Assembly: GCF_027912675.1 (NCBI RefSeq)
Contig: NZ_CP115757.1
Location: 3,066,501 to 3,130,500 of the forward strand
Source of the DNA: Paracoccus sp. SCSIO 75233
GTDB taxonomy: Bacteria > Pseudomonadota > Alphaproteobacteria > Rhodobacterales > Rhodobacteraceae
Length of the DNA stretch: 64,000 nt
Reading direction: 5' to 3'
Both the position numbers and the translations under genes were made by a program. Positions 44,330 through 54,332 of this stretch are shown here, in pieces. How positions within the stretch are numbered: position 1 is the stretch's first letter; each line of letters opens with the position of its first letter. Under the pieces are notes generated by a model that did not search any database, was not told where the DNA came from, and saw only the letters and a list, made by a program, of their open reading frames with translations.

Positions 44330-45580
44330 TCAGATCAGGAACTGGGCGAGCAGGTCGTCATTGGTGATGTCCTGATAGGTGAAGCCGGCGGCGTCGAGCT
44401 TGGCGGTGAGCGTGGTGAGGTTCGCCGGGTCGGAGGTTTCGATGCCGATCAGGACGGAGCCGAAATTGCGGGCCGATTTCTTGAGATATTCGAAACGCGC
44501 GATGTCGTCATCGGGACCGAGCATTTCGAGGAAATCGCGCAGCGCGCCGGGGCGTTGTGGCAGGCGGAGGATGTAGTATTTCTTGACGCCGCTGTAACGC
44601 TGGGCGCGTTCTTTCACCTCGGGCAGGCGTTCGAAATCGAAATTGCCGCCGGAGACGATGCAGACGACGCGCTTGCCGGTCAGTTGCCCGGTGGCATGGA
44701 GGTCTTGCAACACGTCGATGGACAGCGCGCCTGCGGGTTCCAGCACCACGCCTTCGACGTTCAGCATGTCGAGCATGGTGATGCACAGCCTGTCCTCCGG
44801 CGCGGTCAGCACCTGATCGGCGGAAAAGCCGCGCAGCCGTGCAAACGGCAGATCCCCGATCCGGGCCACGGCCGCGCCGTCGACGAAGCTGTCGACCTTG
44901 GGCAGCGTCACCTGCACCCCGGCGGCGAGCGACTGCTTCAGGCTGGACCCGCCTTGCGGCTCGGCGAAGATGAATTCCGTCCCGGGCGCGGCGCTGGCCA
45001 TGTAACCCGTCATCCCCGCCGATAATCCGCCACCGCCGACCGGCAGAATGACGAGATCGGGCGGGGCGGGAAGCTGGGTCAGGATTTCACGGGCGACGGT
45101 CGCCTGCCCCTCGATCACGTCGGCGGCGTCGAAGGGCGACAGGAAGGCGGCGCTGTTTTCGGCCGCGAATTGCTGCGAGGCGGCGAGCGTCTGGTCGAAA
45201 TAATCCCCGGTCAGCACGATCTCGACACTGTCGCCGCCGAAGATGCGGGTCTTGGCAATCTTCTGCTGCGGCGTCGTGACCGGCATGAAGATGGTGCCGC
45301 GCGCGCCGAAATGGCGGCAGGCAAAAGCCATGCCCTGCGCATGGTTCCCGGCAGAGGCGCAGACGAAATGTCGCGTGCTGCCCGCGTCGATGGCCTTGCG
45401 CATGGCATTGAACGCGCCCCGCAGCTTGTAGCTGCGCACGGGTGTGAGGTCTTCACGCTTCAGCCAGATCTCCGTGCCGTAGCGGGCCGAGAGATGGTCG
45501 TTCAGTTGCAGCGGCGTCTCCGGAAAGAGATCGCGGAGGGCGGTTTCGGCGGCGGTAACGGCGTTGGTGAAGTCGGACAT
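44330..45580 (-). CDS. ilvA: Threonine ammonia-lyase (biosynthetic threonine deaminase)
   Basis: A 416-residue PLP enzyme. The PLP lysine is in PVRSYKLRGAFNAM, the phosphate loop is VGGGGLSAGM, and the last 90 residues form one ACT-like regulatory domain (KKYYILRLPQRPGALRDFLE). It deaminates threonine to 2-oxobutanoate for isoleucine synthesis. ATG 45580 is chosen because AAGGTG lies six bases upstream. This is the shorter form with one regulatory domain. Confidence 0.93.
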   Translation of the reverse strand: MSDFTNAVTAAETALRDLFPETPLQLNDHLSARYGTEIWLKREDLTPVRSYKLRGAFNAMRKAIDAGSTRHFVCASAGNHAQGMAFACRHFGARGTIFMPVTTPQQKIAKTRIFGGDSVEIVLTGDYFDQTLAASQQFAAENSAAFLSPFDAADVIEGQATVAREILTQLPAPPDLVILPVGGGGLSAGMTGYMASAAPGTEFIFAEPQGGSSLKQSLAAGVQVTLPKVDSFVDGAAVARIGDLPFARLRGFSADQVLTAPEDRLCITMLDMLNVEGVVLEPAGALSIDVLQDLHATGQLTGKRVVCIVSGGNFDFERLPEVKERAQRYSGVKKYYILRLPQRPGALRDFLEMLGPDDDIARFEYLKKSARNFGSVLIGIETSDPANLTTLTAKLDAAGFTYQDITNDDLLAQFLI

Positions 45581-45760
45581 GCGGGCACCTTTGAAAAGCG
45601 CCGGAAGGGTTCGCATGGTGGGGGGCGGAGGTCAATGTGGGGGGTGAAGCTGATATCAAGTGTATTAGATCACATGTCCCATTGGGTTGTTCTGGAATGG
45701 AGACCGTGACACCCTGATACACTGGGAAGTTGGCTCGCAACCTAAAAAGAGACTTGAAGC

Positions 45761-46636
45761 GTGGAAAATGATAGAGAATGCCTTGAGTGTCGAAATAAAA
45801 TCGACCTTCAAGCGAAAATCTGCATTGAATGTGGATCATATCAGGATTTGCGTCGCCACATTAAGACATGGACTCCTGCTCTTGGTTTTATCCTCGCTTT
45901 CATTGCTTTCCTGTTCTCTATTTTTCCACAAATCAGAAGTGCATTCTTTCCGTCCCCGCCCAAAATTAGTGTAAGTCTGAGTTCGGTTTCTGAGCGGAGT
46001 GTGACGTTCTATGTTTCTAATTTGGGTGAGAGGCGGCTTATGATCGACCCCCTGTTAAAGTGTGTTGCAGCCGATCAAATTGACGAAAGAGTGGTCGACT
46101 ATGAAGAGCCGTTTCGCGTTTTGCACACAACTGTTGAAGGCCAGTTGGACCGGCCCATAACGGTTTCTGAACTTGGGGGAAGTGAACTTGCGACTTTTGA
46201 TATCCCGGCGGGTACCGATGGAACTTGGCTAGAAAGCAAACCTGTGTTTCTGTCCCCTGAAGATGAACGAGTCAGCGGCATAAGCCGCGGATTCTCAAAC
46301 GGAATGAGGCATACATGGTTTGAAGCCGATCGCTCGTCGAAAATCCCCACTTACCATATTGTTGGCGAAGATGGCCTTATATCTCTTCAGCCGGTATCAG
46401 AGATTGCAACTTTTTGTCAATTGAACGCGCTTGATCCGGCTTCGGGAATGGAGGTCAGCGAAGGTATCGCAATTTGGCAAGTCGGCAACGATATATGGCA
46501 AGGTGGACAGGCAAGTAAACTCTACAATGTCACTGGAAGCTTGATATACATAGGGGGCCCAGGAGGACTAAGCGAAACGGACCCAAACCTTTGTGGGTCA
46601 GAGTTTCCACCTTGGGGTTGTGTTACGGCCAACTGA
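45761..46636 (+). CDS. Zinc-ribbon membrane protein, unknown function
   Basis: A 291-residue protein. The N-terminus carries a zinc ribbon (C7, C10, C21, C24 in CLECRNKIDLQAKICIECGS), then one membrane helix (about residues 38-56), then about 230 mainly beta-strand residues ending CGSEFPPWGCVTAN. The beta part is probably extracytoplasmic. The start is GTG with only a weak purine-rich site upstream. The gene is clearly A+T-rich and sits alone between ilvA and a repeat-rich stretch, suggesting transfer. No function can be given. Confidence 0.65.
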   Translation: MENDRECLECRNKIDLQAKICIECGSYQDLRRHIKTWTPALGFILAFIAFLFSIFPQIRSAFFPSPPKISVSLSSVSERSVTFYVSNLGERRLMIDPLLKCVAADQIDERVVDYEEPFRVLHTTVEGQLDRPITVSELGGSELATFDIPAGTDGTWLESKPVFLSPEDERVSGISRGFSNGMRHTWFEADRSSKIPTYHIVGEDGLISLQPVSEIATFCQLNALDPASGMEVSEGIAIWQVGNDIWQGGQASKLYNVTGSLIYIGGPGGLSETDPNLCGSEFPPWGCVTAN

Positions 46637-46725
46637 CTCTTTTTTTGGATCCTACAATTCAGATGTTCATGTAACTTGCAGCATTGGTTACACTAGATTC
46701 AAAGCTGACATCCCCTCCCACACCA

Positions 46726-46756
46726 GCCCGGAATCGCGCCGCGTAGCGGCCCGGGC
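46726..46756 (+). repeat. Structured hairpin repeat, copy 2 (divergent)
   Basis: GCCCGG, AATCGC, inner stem GCCGC, loop GTA, inner stem GCGGC, CCGGGC. The outer stem is identical to the other copies; the inner stem is different but fully paired, and the bulge starts AAT instead of AAC. It lies about 216 bases before copy 3 in the same orientation, with similar tails after both. Confidence 0.65.
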
Positions 46757-46941
46757 CAGCGGCCTGCCGTCCCGGCGGCTGGCCGCTTTGGTGCCGTTCC
46801 GCGCCGGACAGCGGTTCGATGTGGCTGCGCCATAAACTGCCCAGCACAAACGCTGGTGCGGCCATCCACGGCAGGCCGCTGGCCCCGTGTTGCGAGGGAA
46901 TGAGCCTCGGCGTTTGTATGGTCGCGTCCTGCGATAGCTCG

Positions 46942-46972
46942 GCCCGGAACAAGGGGCGCAGCCCCGCCGGGC
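46942..46972 (+). repeat. Structured hairpin repeat, copy 3
   Basis: GCCCGG, AACAA, inner stem GGGGC, loop GCA, inner stem GCCCC, G, CCGGGC. The surrounding 44 bases (46940-46983) match 54242-54285 at 42 positions. GGGCAAGCGCCTGCCC at its end (46969-46984) recurs inverted at 47090-47105. Confidence 0.8.
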
Positions 46973-47130
46973 AAGCGCCTGCCCGCCCGGACGGGCTGGC
47001 GCTTTGGTGACGATGGTCTTGCTGCTCCGCGAAAAGATGTGGGCTGCGCAATAAACCGCGCCGCCCGACCGAAAGCTGCGCCATCCCGCGGGCAGGCGCT
47101 TGCCCTCTGTCGGGACGGGGTGGGGGAACC

Positions 47131-47150
47131 GGCCCCCGGCAGAGGGGGCC
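47131..47150 (-). terminator. Terminator-like hairpin after the thiolase gene
   Basis: GGCCCCC (47131-47137) pairs with GGGGGCC (47144-47150) around a six-base loop, beginning 10 bases past the thiolase stop codon. There is no T-tract, so Rho-independent function is uncertain. Confidence 0.5.
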
Positions 47151-47159
47151 GCGCCGCCG

Positions 47160-48335
<1,176 letters not shown>

Positions 48336-48483
48336 GGTTCCCCCCAATGTGATGCTGGGGGCAGCTTAGGCGGCCTGAAAATGCGTGTATAGAGGCAAGT
48401 GATTAGGGCAGTATAAGCTAGGCTCCAGACCCATTGATTTCGTGCGTTTGACGTGATTCAGGCTCCGCAAGGAGATCTGATGA

Positions 48484-48834
48484 ATGTGCAATCTTTTCTG
48501 GCTGACGGACGCGCAGATGGCGCGTCTGAAACCGTTCTTTCCCAAAAGTCACGGCAAGCCACGCGTTGATGACCGTCGCGTGTTGAGTGGAATAATATTC
48601 ATCAATCGCAACGGGTTGCGATGGTGCGATGCGCCGAGGGAATACGGCCCGGCAAAGACGCTCTATAACCGCTGGAAGCGCTGGTGCGAGAACGGCGTCT
48701 TCGCCCGGATCATGATGGGCCTGGCCGCTGAGAGTGCCGAACACAAGACGATCATGATCGATGCGACTTACCTGAAAGCACATCGCACGGCCTCAAGCCT
48801 GCGGGTCAAAAAGGGGGGCGCGCGCGCCAGATAG
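48484..48834 (+). CDS. IS5-family transposase, first frame (orfA)
   Basis: A 116-residue product: an N-terminal helix-turn-helix part (LTDAQMARLKPFFPK, GIIFINRNGLRWCDAPREYG) and the first catalytic Asp in TIMIDATYLKAHRT. It ends at TAG soon after the run A5G6 at 48808-48818. Continuation in the -1 frame gives RVKKGGARQIGRTKGGMNTK, so a -1 frameshift makes the full DDE transposase. Confidence 0.85.
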   Translation: MCNLFWLTDAQMARLKPFFPKSHGKPRVDDRRVLSGIIFINRNGLRWCDAPREYGPAKTLYNRWKRWCENGVFARIMMGLAAESAEHKTIMIDATYLKAHRTASSLRVKKGGARAR

Positions 48835-48851
48835 GGCGCACGAAAGGCGGC

Positions 48852-49241
48852 ATGAACACGAAACTGCATGCCGTCACCGATGCGAAAGGACGCCCAATCC
48901 AGTTCTTCATGTCGGCCGGGCAAGTGAGCGACTACACTGGCGCGGCAGCGCTGCTGGGCAGTTTGCCAAAGGCCGGCTGGATGCTTGCGGACAGGGGCTA
49001 TGACGCCGATTGGTTTCGGGAAGCGTTGAAAGACAAGGGGATAAAGGTTTGCATCCCCGGCCGAAAGTCCCGCAAGAAGGCGATCAAATACGACAAGCGG
49101 CGCTACAAACGTCGCAACCGCATCGAGATCATGTTCGGTCGCCTCAAGGACTGGCGCCGCGTGGCCACTCGATACGACCGATGCCCCGAAACATTCTTCT
49201 CTGCAATCCTGCTCGCCGCCACCGTCATCTTCTGGTTATGA
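48852..49241 (+). CDS. IS5-family transposase, second frame (orfB)
   Basis: A 129-residue C-terminal part of the DDE transposase, starting MNTKLHAVTDAKGRPIQFF as a separate ATG frame but probably translated as a fusion with orfA. The second Asp is in MLADRGYDADWF and the Glu in RNRIEIMFGRLKDWRRVATRYD. It is in the -1 frame relative to orfA. Confidence 0.85.
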   Translation: MNTKLHAVTDAKGRPIQFFMSAGQVSDYTGAAALLGSLPKAGWMLADRGYDADWFREALKDKGIKVCIPGRKSRKKAIKYDKRRYKRRNRIEIMFGRLKDWRRVATRYDRCPETFFSAILLAATVIFWL

Positions 49242-49272
49242 TCGGGAACGAGTCCTGACCCTAGTGAATATC

Positions 49273-49890
49273 TTAGGGCATTTTACGATAAACTTTGTTT
49301 TGAATTACTTCTGAATATCCGTCATCTCGTTTCACCAGAAGATCGACAATCATTTTGACCTGATAAGCATCGATCTGCTCCTCTGTGTACTGCAAAGAAA
49401 TGTCGCTCACTTTGGAGGGGTCGAGACTCGATCCTCGAAGCCGCCAGCTATAGTCATCAAAGTCCATGTGCCCGCCGGGGCGCAGGAGTTTGTCACAGAG
49501 GAAGAAATTTAGAGCATCCAGCGCGACGGTGTGGGCGCCGTCCAGAAAGCAGTAATCGAAAATTGGGGCATGATTCTGCTCGATCAGTTTCATCAATGAC
49601 CAGTTATAGGAATCATTATATTTTTGCGAGTTGGGGAAATAATGAATTTTATTTCCATAATTGCTTAACTTCTCTTTTGCTGTAGAGATTGCATCTTCAA
49701 AATCAAAGAGGAACAGCGTGGCATTTGGAAATTTTTCGCAAATATGCCTGGAGGTATCAGCTTTGTAAATGCCGAACTCCGCATAGCTGAAATATGCATC
49801 AGGCTGATAAATCTGTGCGAGCATTTCGTAGGTTGATGCCGTACCCTCTGGGTTGACCTTCAGCTCCGGCGGATACCAATTTTCGCTCAT
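49273..49890 (-). CDS. Class I SAM-dependent methyltransferase (Methyltransf_24-like)
   Basis: A 205-residue protein. YAEFGIYKADTSRHICEKFP is a SAM-binding motif I, LFLFDFEDAI supplies the acidic residue after strand 2, and FDYCFLDGAHTVALDALNFF with LLRPGGHMDFDDYSW is typical of methyltransferases in polysaccharide or natural-product clusters. The substrate is unknown. The gene is A+T-rich, lies directly next to an insertion sequence (12 bases) and has no partner genes, which suggests recent transfer and a lost context. Confidence 0.75.
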   Translation of the reverse strand: MSENWYPPELKVNPEGTASTYEMLAQIYQPDAYFSYAEFGIYKADTSRHICEKFPNATLFLFDFEDAISTAKEKLSNYGNKIHYFPNSQKYNDSYNWSLMKLIEQNHAPIFDYCFLDGAHTVALDALNFFLCDKLLRPGGHMDFDDYSWRLRGSSLDPSKVSDISLQYTEEQIDAYQVKMIVDLLVKRDDGYSEVIQNKVYRKMP

Positions 49891-50133
49891 TCAATCTCTC
49901 TCTTAAGGCGCATAAAATATAATTACACAGCTTAAAGCAGATTTTGAGTCGTTACCAGAGCGAAAGCTGCGACTGCAGGTATGGGGGATACTTATATAAG
50001 TGGAAATTGAGCAAATACATGTTTATCTAAAGTGAGTTGAGGTGGGATATTGGTCCCATCATTGACAGTTCCACGCGTGCTCGCCTGATTCACTTCTCCT
50101 GCAAGCTGATATGCTTGTCCGGGACGTTGTAAT

Positions 50134-51060
50134 CTAAAACCGCTCAATCAAATGCAGCACCACCGTCACCGTCAGGATGCTCGCGGCGGTTGAGATCAGG
50201 ATGGAGGAGGAGACGCGCTGCACGGCGATGCCGAAATATTGGGCGAGCATGTAGACATTGCCTGCGACCGGCAGTGAAGCGGCTGCGATCATGACGCCTG
50301 CGGGGAAGGGGGCGACGCCGAGCGACAGGGCGGCGATGGCGACGGAGGCGGGGTGGAGGATCAGCTTGGCGAAGCTGAGCCAGATTGCGGCTACGGGACG
50401 TTCGGCCTTCCGTCCGACAAGGCTCGCGCCGATGGCGAAAAGTGCGCCGGGAGTGGCGGCGGCGGAGAGGATGGTCAGGAACTCATAGGCGGGATCGGGC
50501 AGCGGCAGGGACCATGCCGACCAGATCAGGCCCAGCCCCATCGAGACGATCATCGGGTTGGCGATCAGACCGCGGAGCAGGCGGCCTGCAATGGACAGCC
50601 GCAGCCCGCCCTGACGTGCGGCGGTGATGATGACGGTGATGAGGGTGGAGAATACCACAAGGTCGATGATCAGCACCATCAGCACCGGACCGGCGGCGGC
50701 TTCGCCCATCAGGGCGACCAGCATGGGGACGCCGAGGAAGCCGGTATTGCCGATGACGCAGCAATGCGCCTCCATCGCTGCCTCGGATATGGGCAGGCCG
50801 CGCCATTTGCCGACGGCGACGCCGAGCGCCCAGATCAGCAGCGAGCCGGCCAGATAGGCGGCAACGAAGCGTGGATCCCAGATCGCGTTGATCTCTAGCG
50901 TGGCGGCGAAGCGGAAGAGCATGGCCGAGAGCGGGAAGTAGAAGACGAATTTCGTCAGCCAGGCGGCGGCTTCCGGAGGGAAGAACCGCGTGCGGGCGGC
51001 GGCCCAGCCGAGGCCGATCAGCATGAAAAATGGCAGCGTCTTGAGGAAAATCGCCAGCAT
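50134..51060 (-). CDS. AEC-family (auxin efflux carrier) transporter
   Basis: A 308-residue membrane protein with about ten helices in two inverted halves. CCVIGNTGFLGVPMLVALMG carries the conserved N-x-G-x-x-G-x-P of the first half, and ATPGALFAIGASLVG that of the second. Bacterial members export or take up small organic acids. ATG 51060 is chosen for GGAG six bases upstream. The 243 bases downstream of it (49891-50133) hold nothing recognisable. Confidence 0.85.
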   Translation of the reverse strand: MLAIFLKTLPFFMLIGLGWAAARTRFFPPEAAAWLTKFVFYFPLSAMLFRFAATLEINAIWDPRFVAAYLAGSLLIWALGVAVGKWRGLPISEAAMEAHCCVIGNTGFLGVPMLVALMGEAAAGPVLMVLIIDLVVFSTLITVIITAARQGGLRLSIAGRLLRGLIANPMIVSMGLGLIWSAWSLPLPDPAYEFLTILSAAATPGALFAIGASLVGRKAERPVAAIWLSFAKLILHPASVAIAALSLGVAPFPAGVMIAAASLPVAGNVYMLAQYFGIAVQRVSSSILISTAASILTVTVVLHLIERF

Positions 51061-51174
51061 GACCCGCTCCGACGGGGCGCAGAGGCTGCGCCGGTTTCGC
51101 TGGGTCGACCAAATCACCGGGCGGGGCGGGTTGCAAGCGGGGCTGTGTTGCCGGTGGCAAACCGATATTGCGGC

Positions 51175-52095
51175 TTATCTGTCCTTGCCGTGATCCGCGC
51201 CGATATGATCCTCGCCCCGTTGTTCGGCGAGTTCGACCTGATGCTGGCGTTCGCGGAAGCGCGCGCGGTCGGCGTCGGAATATTCACCGATGCAGCGATG
51301 ACAGGATACGCCGTCCTCATATTCCGGGCGGGTCTTGTCCTGTGGGGAGAGCGGGCGGCGGCAGGCGTGGCACAGAGTGTAGTCGCCCTGTTTCAGACCG
51401 TGACCGAGGCTGACGCGCTGATCGAACACGAAGCATTCGCCGTTCCAGCGGGAGTCCTGTTCCGGCACCTCTTCCAGATATTTCAGGATGCCGCCTTTCA
51501 GGTGGAACACGTCCTCTACGCCCTGTGACAGAAGGTAGTTGGTGGATTTCTCGCAGCGTATGCCGCCGGTACAGAACATGGCGACGCGCTTGTTGTGAAA
51601 GCGGTGCGCGTTGTCCTGCCACCATGCGGGGAAGTCGCGGAAGCTTTTTGTGTTGGGGTTTACCGCGCCCTCGAACGTGCCGATTTCGACTTCGTAGTCG
51701 TTGCGGGTGTCGATGATGGCCACATCCTCGGCGGCGATAAGATCGTTCCATGCCGCAGGCTCGACGTAGTGGCCGACGGCGGCGGTCGGGTCGACATCGG
51801 GTTGACCCATTGTCACGATCTCACGCTTGATCCGGACTTTCATGCGCCCGAACGGCATGTCCGCAGCGGTGCTTTCCTTCCAGATCAGATCGGCACAGCC
51901 CGGCAGCGCGCGGATATGGGCAAGCACGGCATCAATGCCTTCGCGGGTGCCGGCGATGGTGCCGTTGATCCCTTCACGGGCCAGCAGCAACGTGCCCTTG
52001 ACGCCATTCGCGCAGGCGGTTTTGGCCAGCGGGGCCTTGATGGCCTCCGGATCGGGGAAAGGGGTGAAATGATAAAGTGCGGCGACGGTCAGCAT
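51175..52095 (-). CDS. trhO: tRNA uridine-34 hydroxylase TrhO (rhodanese family)
   Basis: A 306-residue protein of the YceA/TrhO family. The N-terminal acylphosphatase-like part (YHFTPFPDPEAIKAPL, REGINGTIAGTREGIDAVL) is followed by a rhodanese domain with the Cys in AMFCTGGIRCEKSTNYLL and a C-terminal Cys-rich tail (CHACRRPL, CHRC). TrhO uses oxygen to hydroxylate uridine 34 of some tRNAs, the first step to 5-methoxyuridine-type wobble modifications. The gene stands alone. Confidence 0.93.
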   Translation of the reverse strand: MLTVAALYHFTPFPDPEAIKAPLAKTACANGVKGTLLLAREGINGTIAGTREGIDAVLAHIRALPGCADLIWKESTAADMPFGRMKVRIKREIVTMGQPDVDPTAAVGHYVEPAAWNDLIAAEDVAIIDTRNDYEVEIGTFEGAVNPNTKSFRDFPAWWQDNAHRFHNKRVAMFCTGGIRCEKSTNYLLSQGVEDVFHLKGGILKYLEEVPEQDSRWNGECFVFDQRVSLGHGLKQGDYTLCHACRRPLSPQDKTRPEYEDGVSCHRCIGEYSDADRARFRERQHQVELAEQRGEDHIGADHGKDR

Positions 52096-52246
52096 GTTCA
52101 GCCCATAGCCCCGGCGGAGCGTGTCGTCAAATCATGGCGTGGTTATTGCAAGCTGGCGAGTGCGGCACTTGCGCGACGTTAAGGGAACCCGCCGCCATTG
52201 ACGCCCGCCCAGCAACTGTTACCAAAGCTGAACGGAGGATTTTCTT

Positions 52247-52843
52247 ATGCCCAGAGCCCTGATTGTCATCGATGCACAGGTCGATTTCTGCCCCGGCGGG
52301 CGGCTGGCCGTGGATGGCGGGGATGAGATCATCGCGCCGATCAACGATCTGATGGCGGATTACGATGCGGTCGTGCTGACTCAGGACTGGCATCCGGAGG
52401 ATCATTCCAGCTTTGCCGATAACCATGACGGGGCGGAGCCGTTCTCTACCATCGAGATGGATTATGGTCCGCAGGTGTTGTGGCCGCGGCATTGCGTGAT
52501 CGGCTCCCCCGGGGCGCGGTTTCATCCGGCACTTGCGGTCGATGTGGCGGATATGGTGCTGCGCAAGGGATACCGGCCGGATATCGACAGTTATTCGGCG
52601 TTTTTCGAGAATGACCACCGGACCCGCACCGGTCTGGAAGGGTATCTGCGTGAGCGGGGGCTGTTGCAGATCGATTTCGTCGGCCTTGCCCATGATTTCT
52701 GCGTCGCGTGGAGTGCTGTTGACGCGGCGAAGCTGGGTTTCTCCGTGCGTGTGATCGAGGGCGCGACGCGGGCGATAGACCTGAACGGCTCAAAAAAAGC
52801 GGCGCAGGATAATATGCGCGCGGCAGGGGTGACGCTGATATGA
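52247..52843 (+). CDS. pncA: Nicotinamidase
   Basis: A 198-residue isochorismatase-fold amidase. The catalytic Asp is in [12 protein letters not shown], the metal-site His residues in [13 protein letters not shown], and the nucleophile Cys in [15 protein letters not shown]. It hydrolyses nicotinamide to nicotinate for the NAD salvage pathway. GGAGG precedes ATG. The last four bases overlap the start of pncB, which uses the product. Confidence 0.96.
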   Translation: MPRALIVIDAQVDFCPGGRLAVDGGDEIIAPINDLMADYDAVVLTQDWHPEDHSSFADNHDGAEPFSTIEMDYGPQVLWPRHCVIGSPGARFHPALAVDVADMVLRKGYRPDIDSYSAFFENDHRTRTGLEGYLRERGLLQIDFVGLAHDFCVAWSAVDAAKLGFSVRVIEGATRAIDLNGSKKAAQDNMRAAGVTLI

Positions 52844-54156
52844 TGATGCCGAATGTCGATATTGCGAGCCGGGTCTATAATCATCGATGGAAGATCGACC
52901 CGATTGTGCGCTCGCTGCTGGACACGGATTTCTACAAGCTGCTGATGTGCCAGTCGGTGTTCCGCAACAAGCCGGACACGAATGTCACGTTTCAGCTTAT
53001 CAACCGGACGAAATCGGTAAAGCTGGCCGAGATGGTCGATGAGGGCGAATTGCGCGAGCAGCTCGATCAGGTGCGGGCGTTGCGGCTGACGCGCGGCGAA
53101 TCGACCTGGCTGCGGGGCAATACGTTCTACGGCAAGCGGCAGATGTTCCGCCCCGACTTCATGGAGTGGCTGGAGAATGTCCAGCTTCCGGAATACGAAC
53201 TCACCAAGAAGGATGGCCAGTACGAGCTGCGCTTTGAGGGTAAGTGGCCCGAGGTCATGCTGTGGGAGATCCCGGCGCTTGCGATCATCATGGAGTTGCG
53301 ATCCCGCGCTGTGACCAAGGATATGGGCCGGTTCGAATTGCAGGTGCTCTATGCCCGCGCGATGACGCGGGTGTGGGAGAAGATTACCGCATTGAACACG
53401 CTGCCCGATCTGAAGATTGCCGATTTCGGGACGCGGCGGCGGCATTCCTATCTGTGGCAGGACTGGTGTGTGCAGGCTATGGGCGAGGGGCTGGGCCACG
53501 CGCCGGACGGGAAGTTCATCGGAACCTCGAACTGCCTGATCGCCATGCGCCGCGATCTGGAGGCGATCGGGACCAATGCGCATGAATTGCCGATGGTTTA
53601 CGCAGCACTTGCCGATACGGATGAAGAGCTGAAGCGGGCGCCCTATCGCGTGCTTGCGGATTGGCATGAGGAACATGACGGCAATCTGCGGATGATCCTG
53701 CCCGACACCTATGGCACGAAGGGCTTTCTGGAGGGCGCGCCGGACTGGCTGGCGGGCTGGACGGGCATTCGCGTCGACAGCGGCGATCCGGTCGAGAACA
53801 CGGAGATCGCGATCCAGTGGTGGAAGGATCGCGGCGAGGATCCGACGCAGAAGCTGGTGATCTTCTCGGACGGGTTGGATGTGGCGGAAATCAAGGATCT
53901 GTATCAGCGCTTCAACGGTCGGGTGAAGGTCAGCTTCGGCTGGGGTACGCTGCTGACCAATGATTTCCGTGGCTTCGTCGAGGGTGACGGTCTGGACCCG
54001 CTGAGCCTCGTCTGCAAGGCGGTCGAGGCCGAGGGGCGGCCCACGGTGAAGCTGTCGGACAACCCGGCCAAGGCAATGGGACCGGCAGACGAGGTGGCGC
54101 GCTACAAGCGGGTTTTCGGCGTGGGCGAGCAGGAACGGGTGGAGCTTTACGTCTGA
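52840..54156 (+). CDS. pncB: Nicotinate phosphoribosyltransferase
   Basis: A 438-residue enzyme. [16 protein letters not shown] at the N-terminus, [23 protein letters not shown] and [12 protein letters not shown] are family markers for substrate and phosphoribose binding. It converts nicotinate, PRPP and ATP to nicotinate mononucleotide. Overlap with pncA makes a two-gene NAD salvage operon. Confidence 0.96.
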   Translation: MMMPNVDIASRVYNHRWKIDPIVRSLLDTDFYKLLMCQSVFRNKPDTNVTFQLINRTKSVKLAEMVDEGELREQLDQVRALRLTRGESTWLRGNTFYGKRQMFRPDFMEWLENVQLPEYELTKKDGQYELRFEGKWPEVMLWEIPALAIIMELRSRAVTKDMGRFELQVLYARAMTRVWEKITALNTLPDLKIADFGTRRRHSYLWQDWCVQAMGEGLGHAPDGKFIGTSNCLIAMRRDLEAIGTNAHELPMVYAALADTDEELKRAPYRVLADWHEEHDGNLRMILPDTYGTKGFLEGAPDWLAGWTGIRVDSGDPVENTEIAIQWWKDRGEDPTQKLVIFSDGLDVAEIKDLYQRFNGRVKVSFGWGTLLTNDFRGFVEGDGLDPLSLVCKAVEAEGRPTVKLSDNPAKAMGPADEVARYKRVFGVGEQERVELYV

Positions 54157-54243
54157 TCGGCAAGTGGTTCGGTGGGCGGTCTCGCGTAGCTTTTCGCGGT
54201 TCTCGCCGTCACGGTTCCGACTTAGCGTCTTCTTGTTGACCCG

Positions 54244-54274
54244 GCCCGGAACAAGGGACGCAGCCCCGCCGGGC
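54244..54274 (+). repeat. Structured hairpin repeat, copy 4
   Basis: GCCCGG, AACAA, GGGAC, loop GCA, GCCCC, G, CCGGGC. One A.C mismatch in the inner stem; otherwise the same as copy 3, with 42 of 44 bases matching over 54242-54285. It lies in the 176-base gap between the convergent pncB and RNA methyltransferase genes, where it could act as a terminator for either. Confidence 0.75.
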
Positions 54275-54332
54275 GAGCGCCTGCCCTGATACTCCGCAAT
54301 CGCTGGAATTTCGGCTGGAAGCCAAAGCGGTT

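Larger units (their letters stand above)
46637..47159. other. Gene-free repeat-rich stretch
   Basis: No gene is supported. Overlapping minus-strand frames exist but are GC-rich shadows with no family similarity. The stretch holds two tandem copies of the hairpin repeat (46726-46756, 46942-46972). Each is followed by a similar tail containing GGCTGGCCGCTTTGGTGCCG or a near match, and then GCGCMATAAACYGC (46825-46840 and 47047-47061). A further inverted repeat links 46969-46984 with 47090-47105. A terminator-like hairpin of the thiolase gene is at 47131-47150. Confidence 0.65.
48421..49261 (+). mobile_element. IS5-family insertion sequence (IS427-like group), 841 bp
   Basis: A complete small insertion sequence with two overlapping transposase frames. 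The ends are imperfect inverted repeats: GGCTCCAGACCCATT (48421-48435) and, inverted, GGGTCAGGACTCGTT (49247-49261), 10 of 15 matching. It is flanked by TA on both sides inside CTAG-like contexts (48418-48421 and 49261-49264), consistent with the target duplication of this group. It lies between the thiolase gene and an A+T-rich methyltransferase gene. Both frames look intact, so it may be active. Confidence 0.85.

Noticed and set aside
43262-45025. 587-codon plus-strand frame opposite argG and ilvA
   Set aside because: It is the complement of two conserved genes in high-GC DNA and has no ribosome-binding site or family match.
49891-50133. Regulatory or coding content between the methyltransferase and AEC genes
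   Set aside because: Only short A+T-rich frames without ribosome-binding sites; nothing recognisable.
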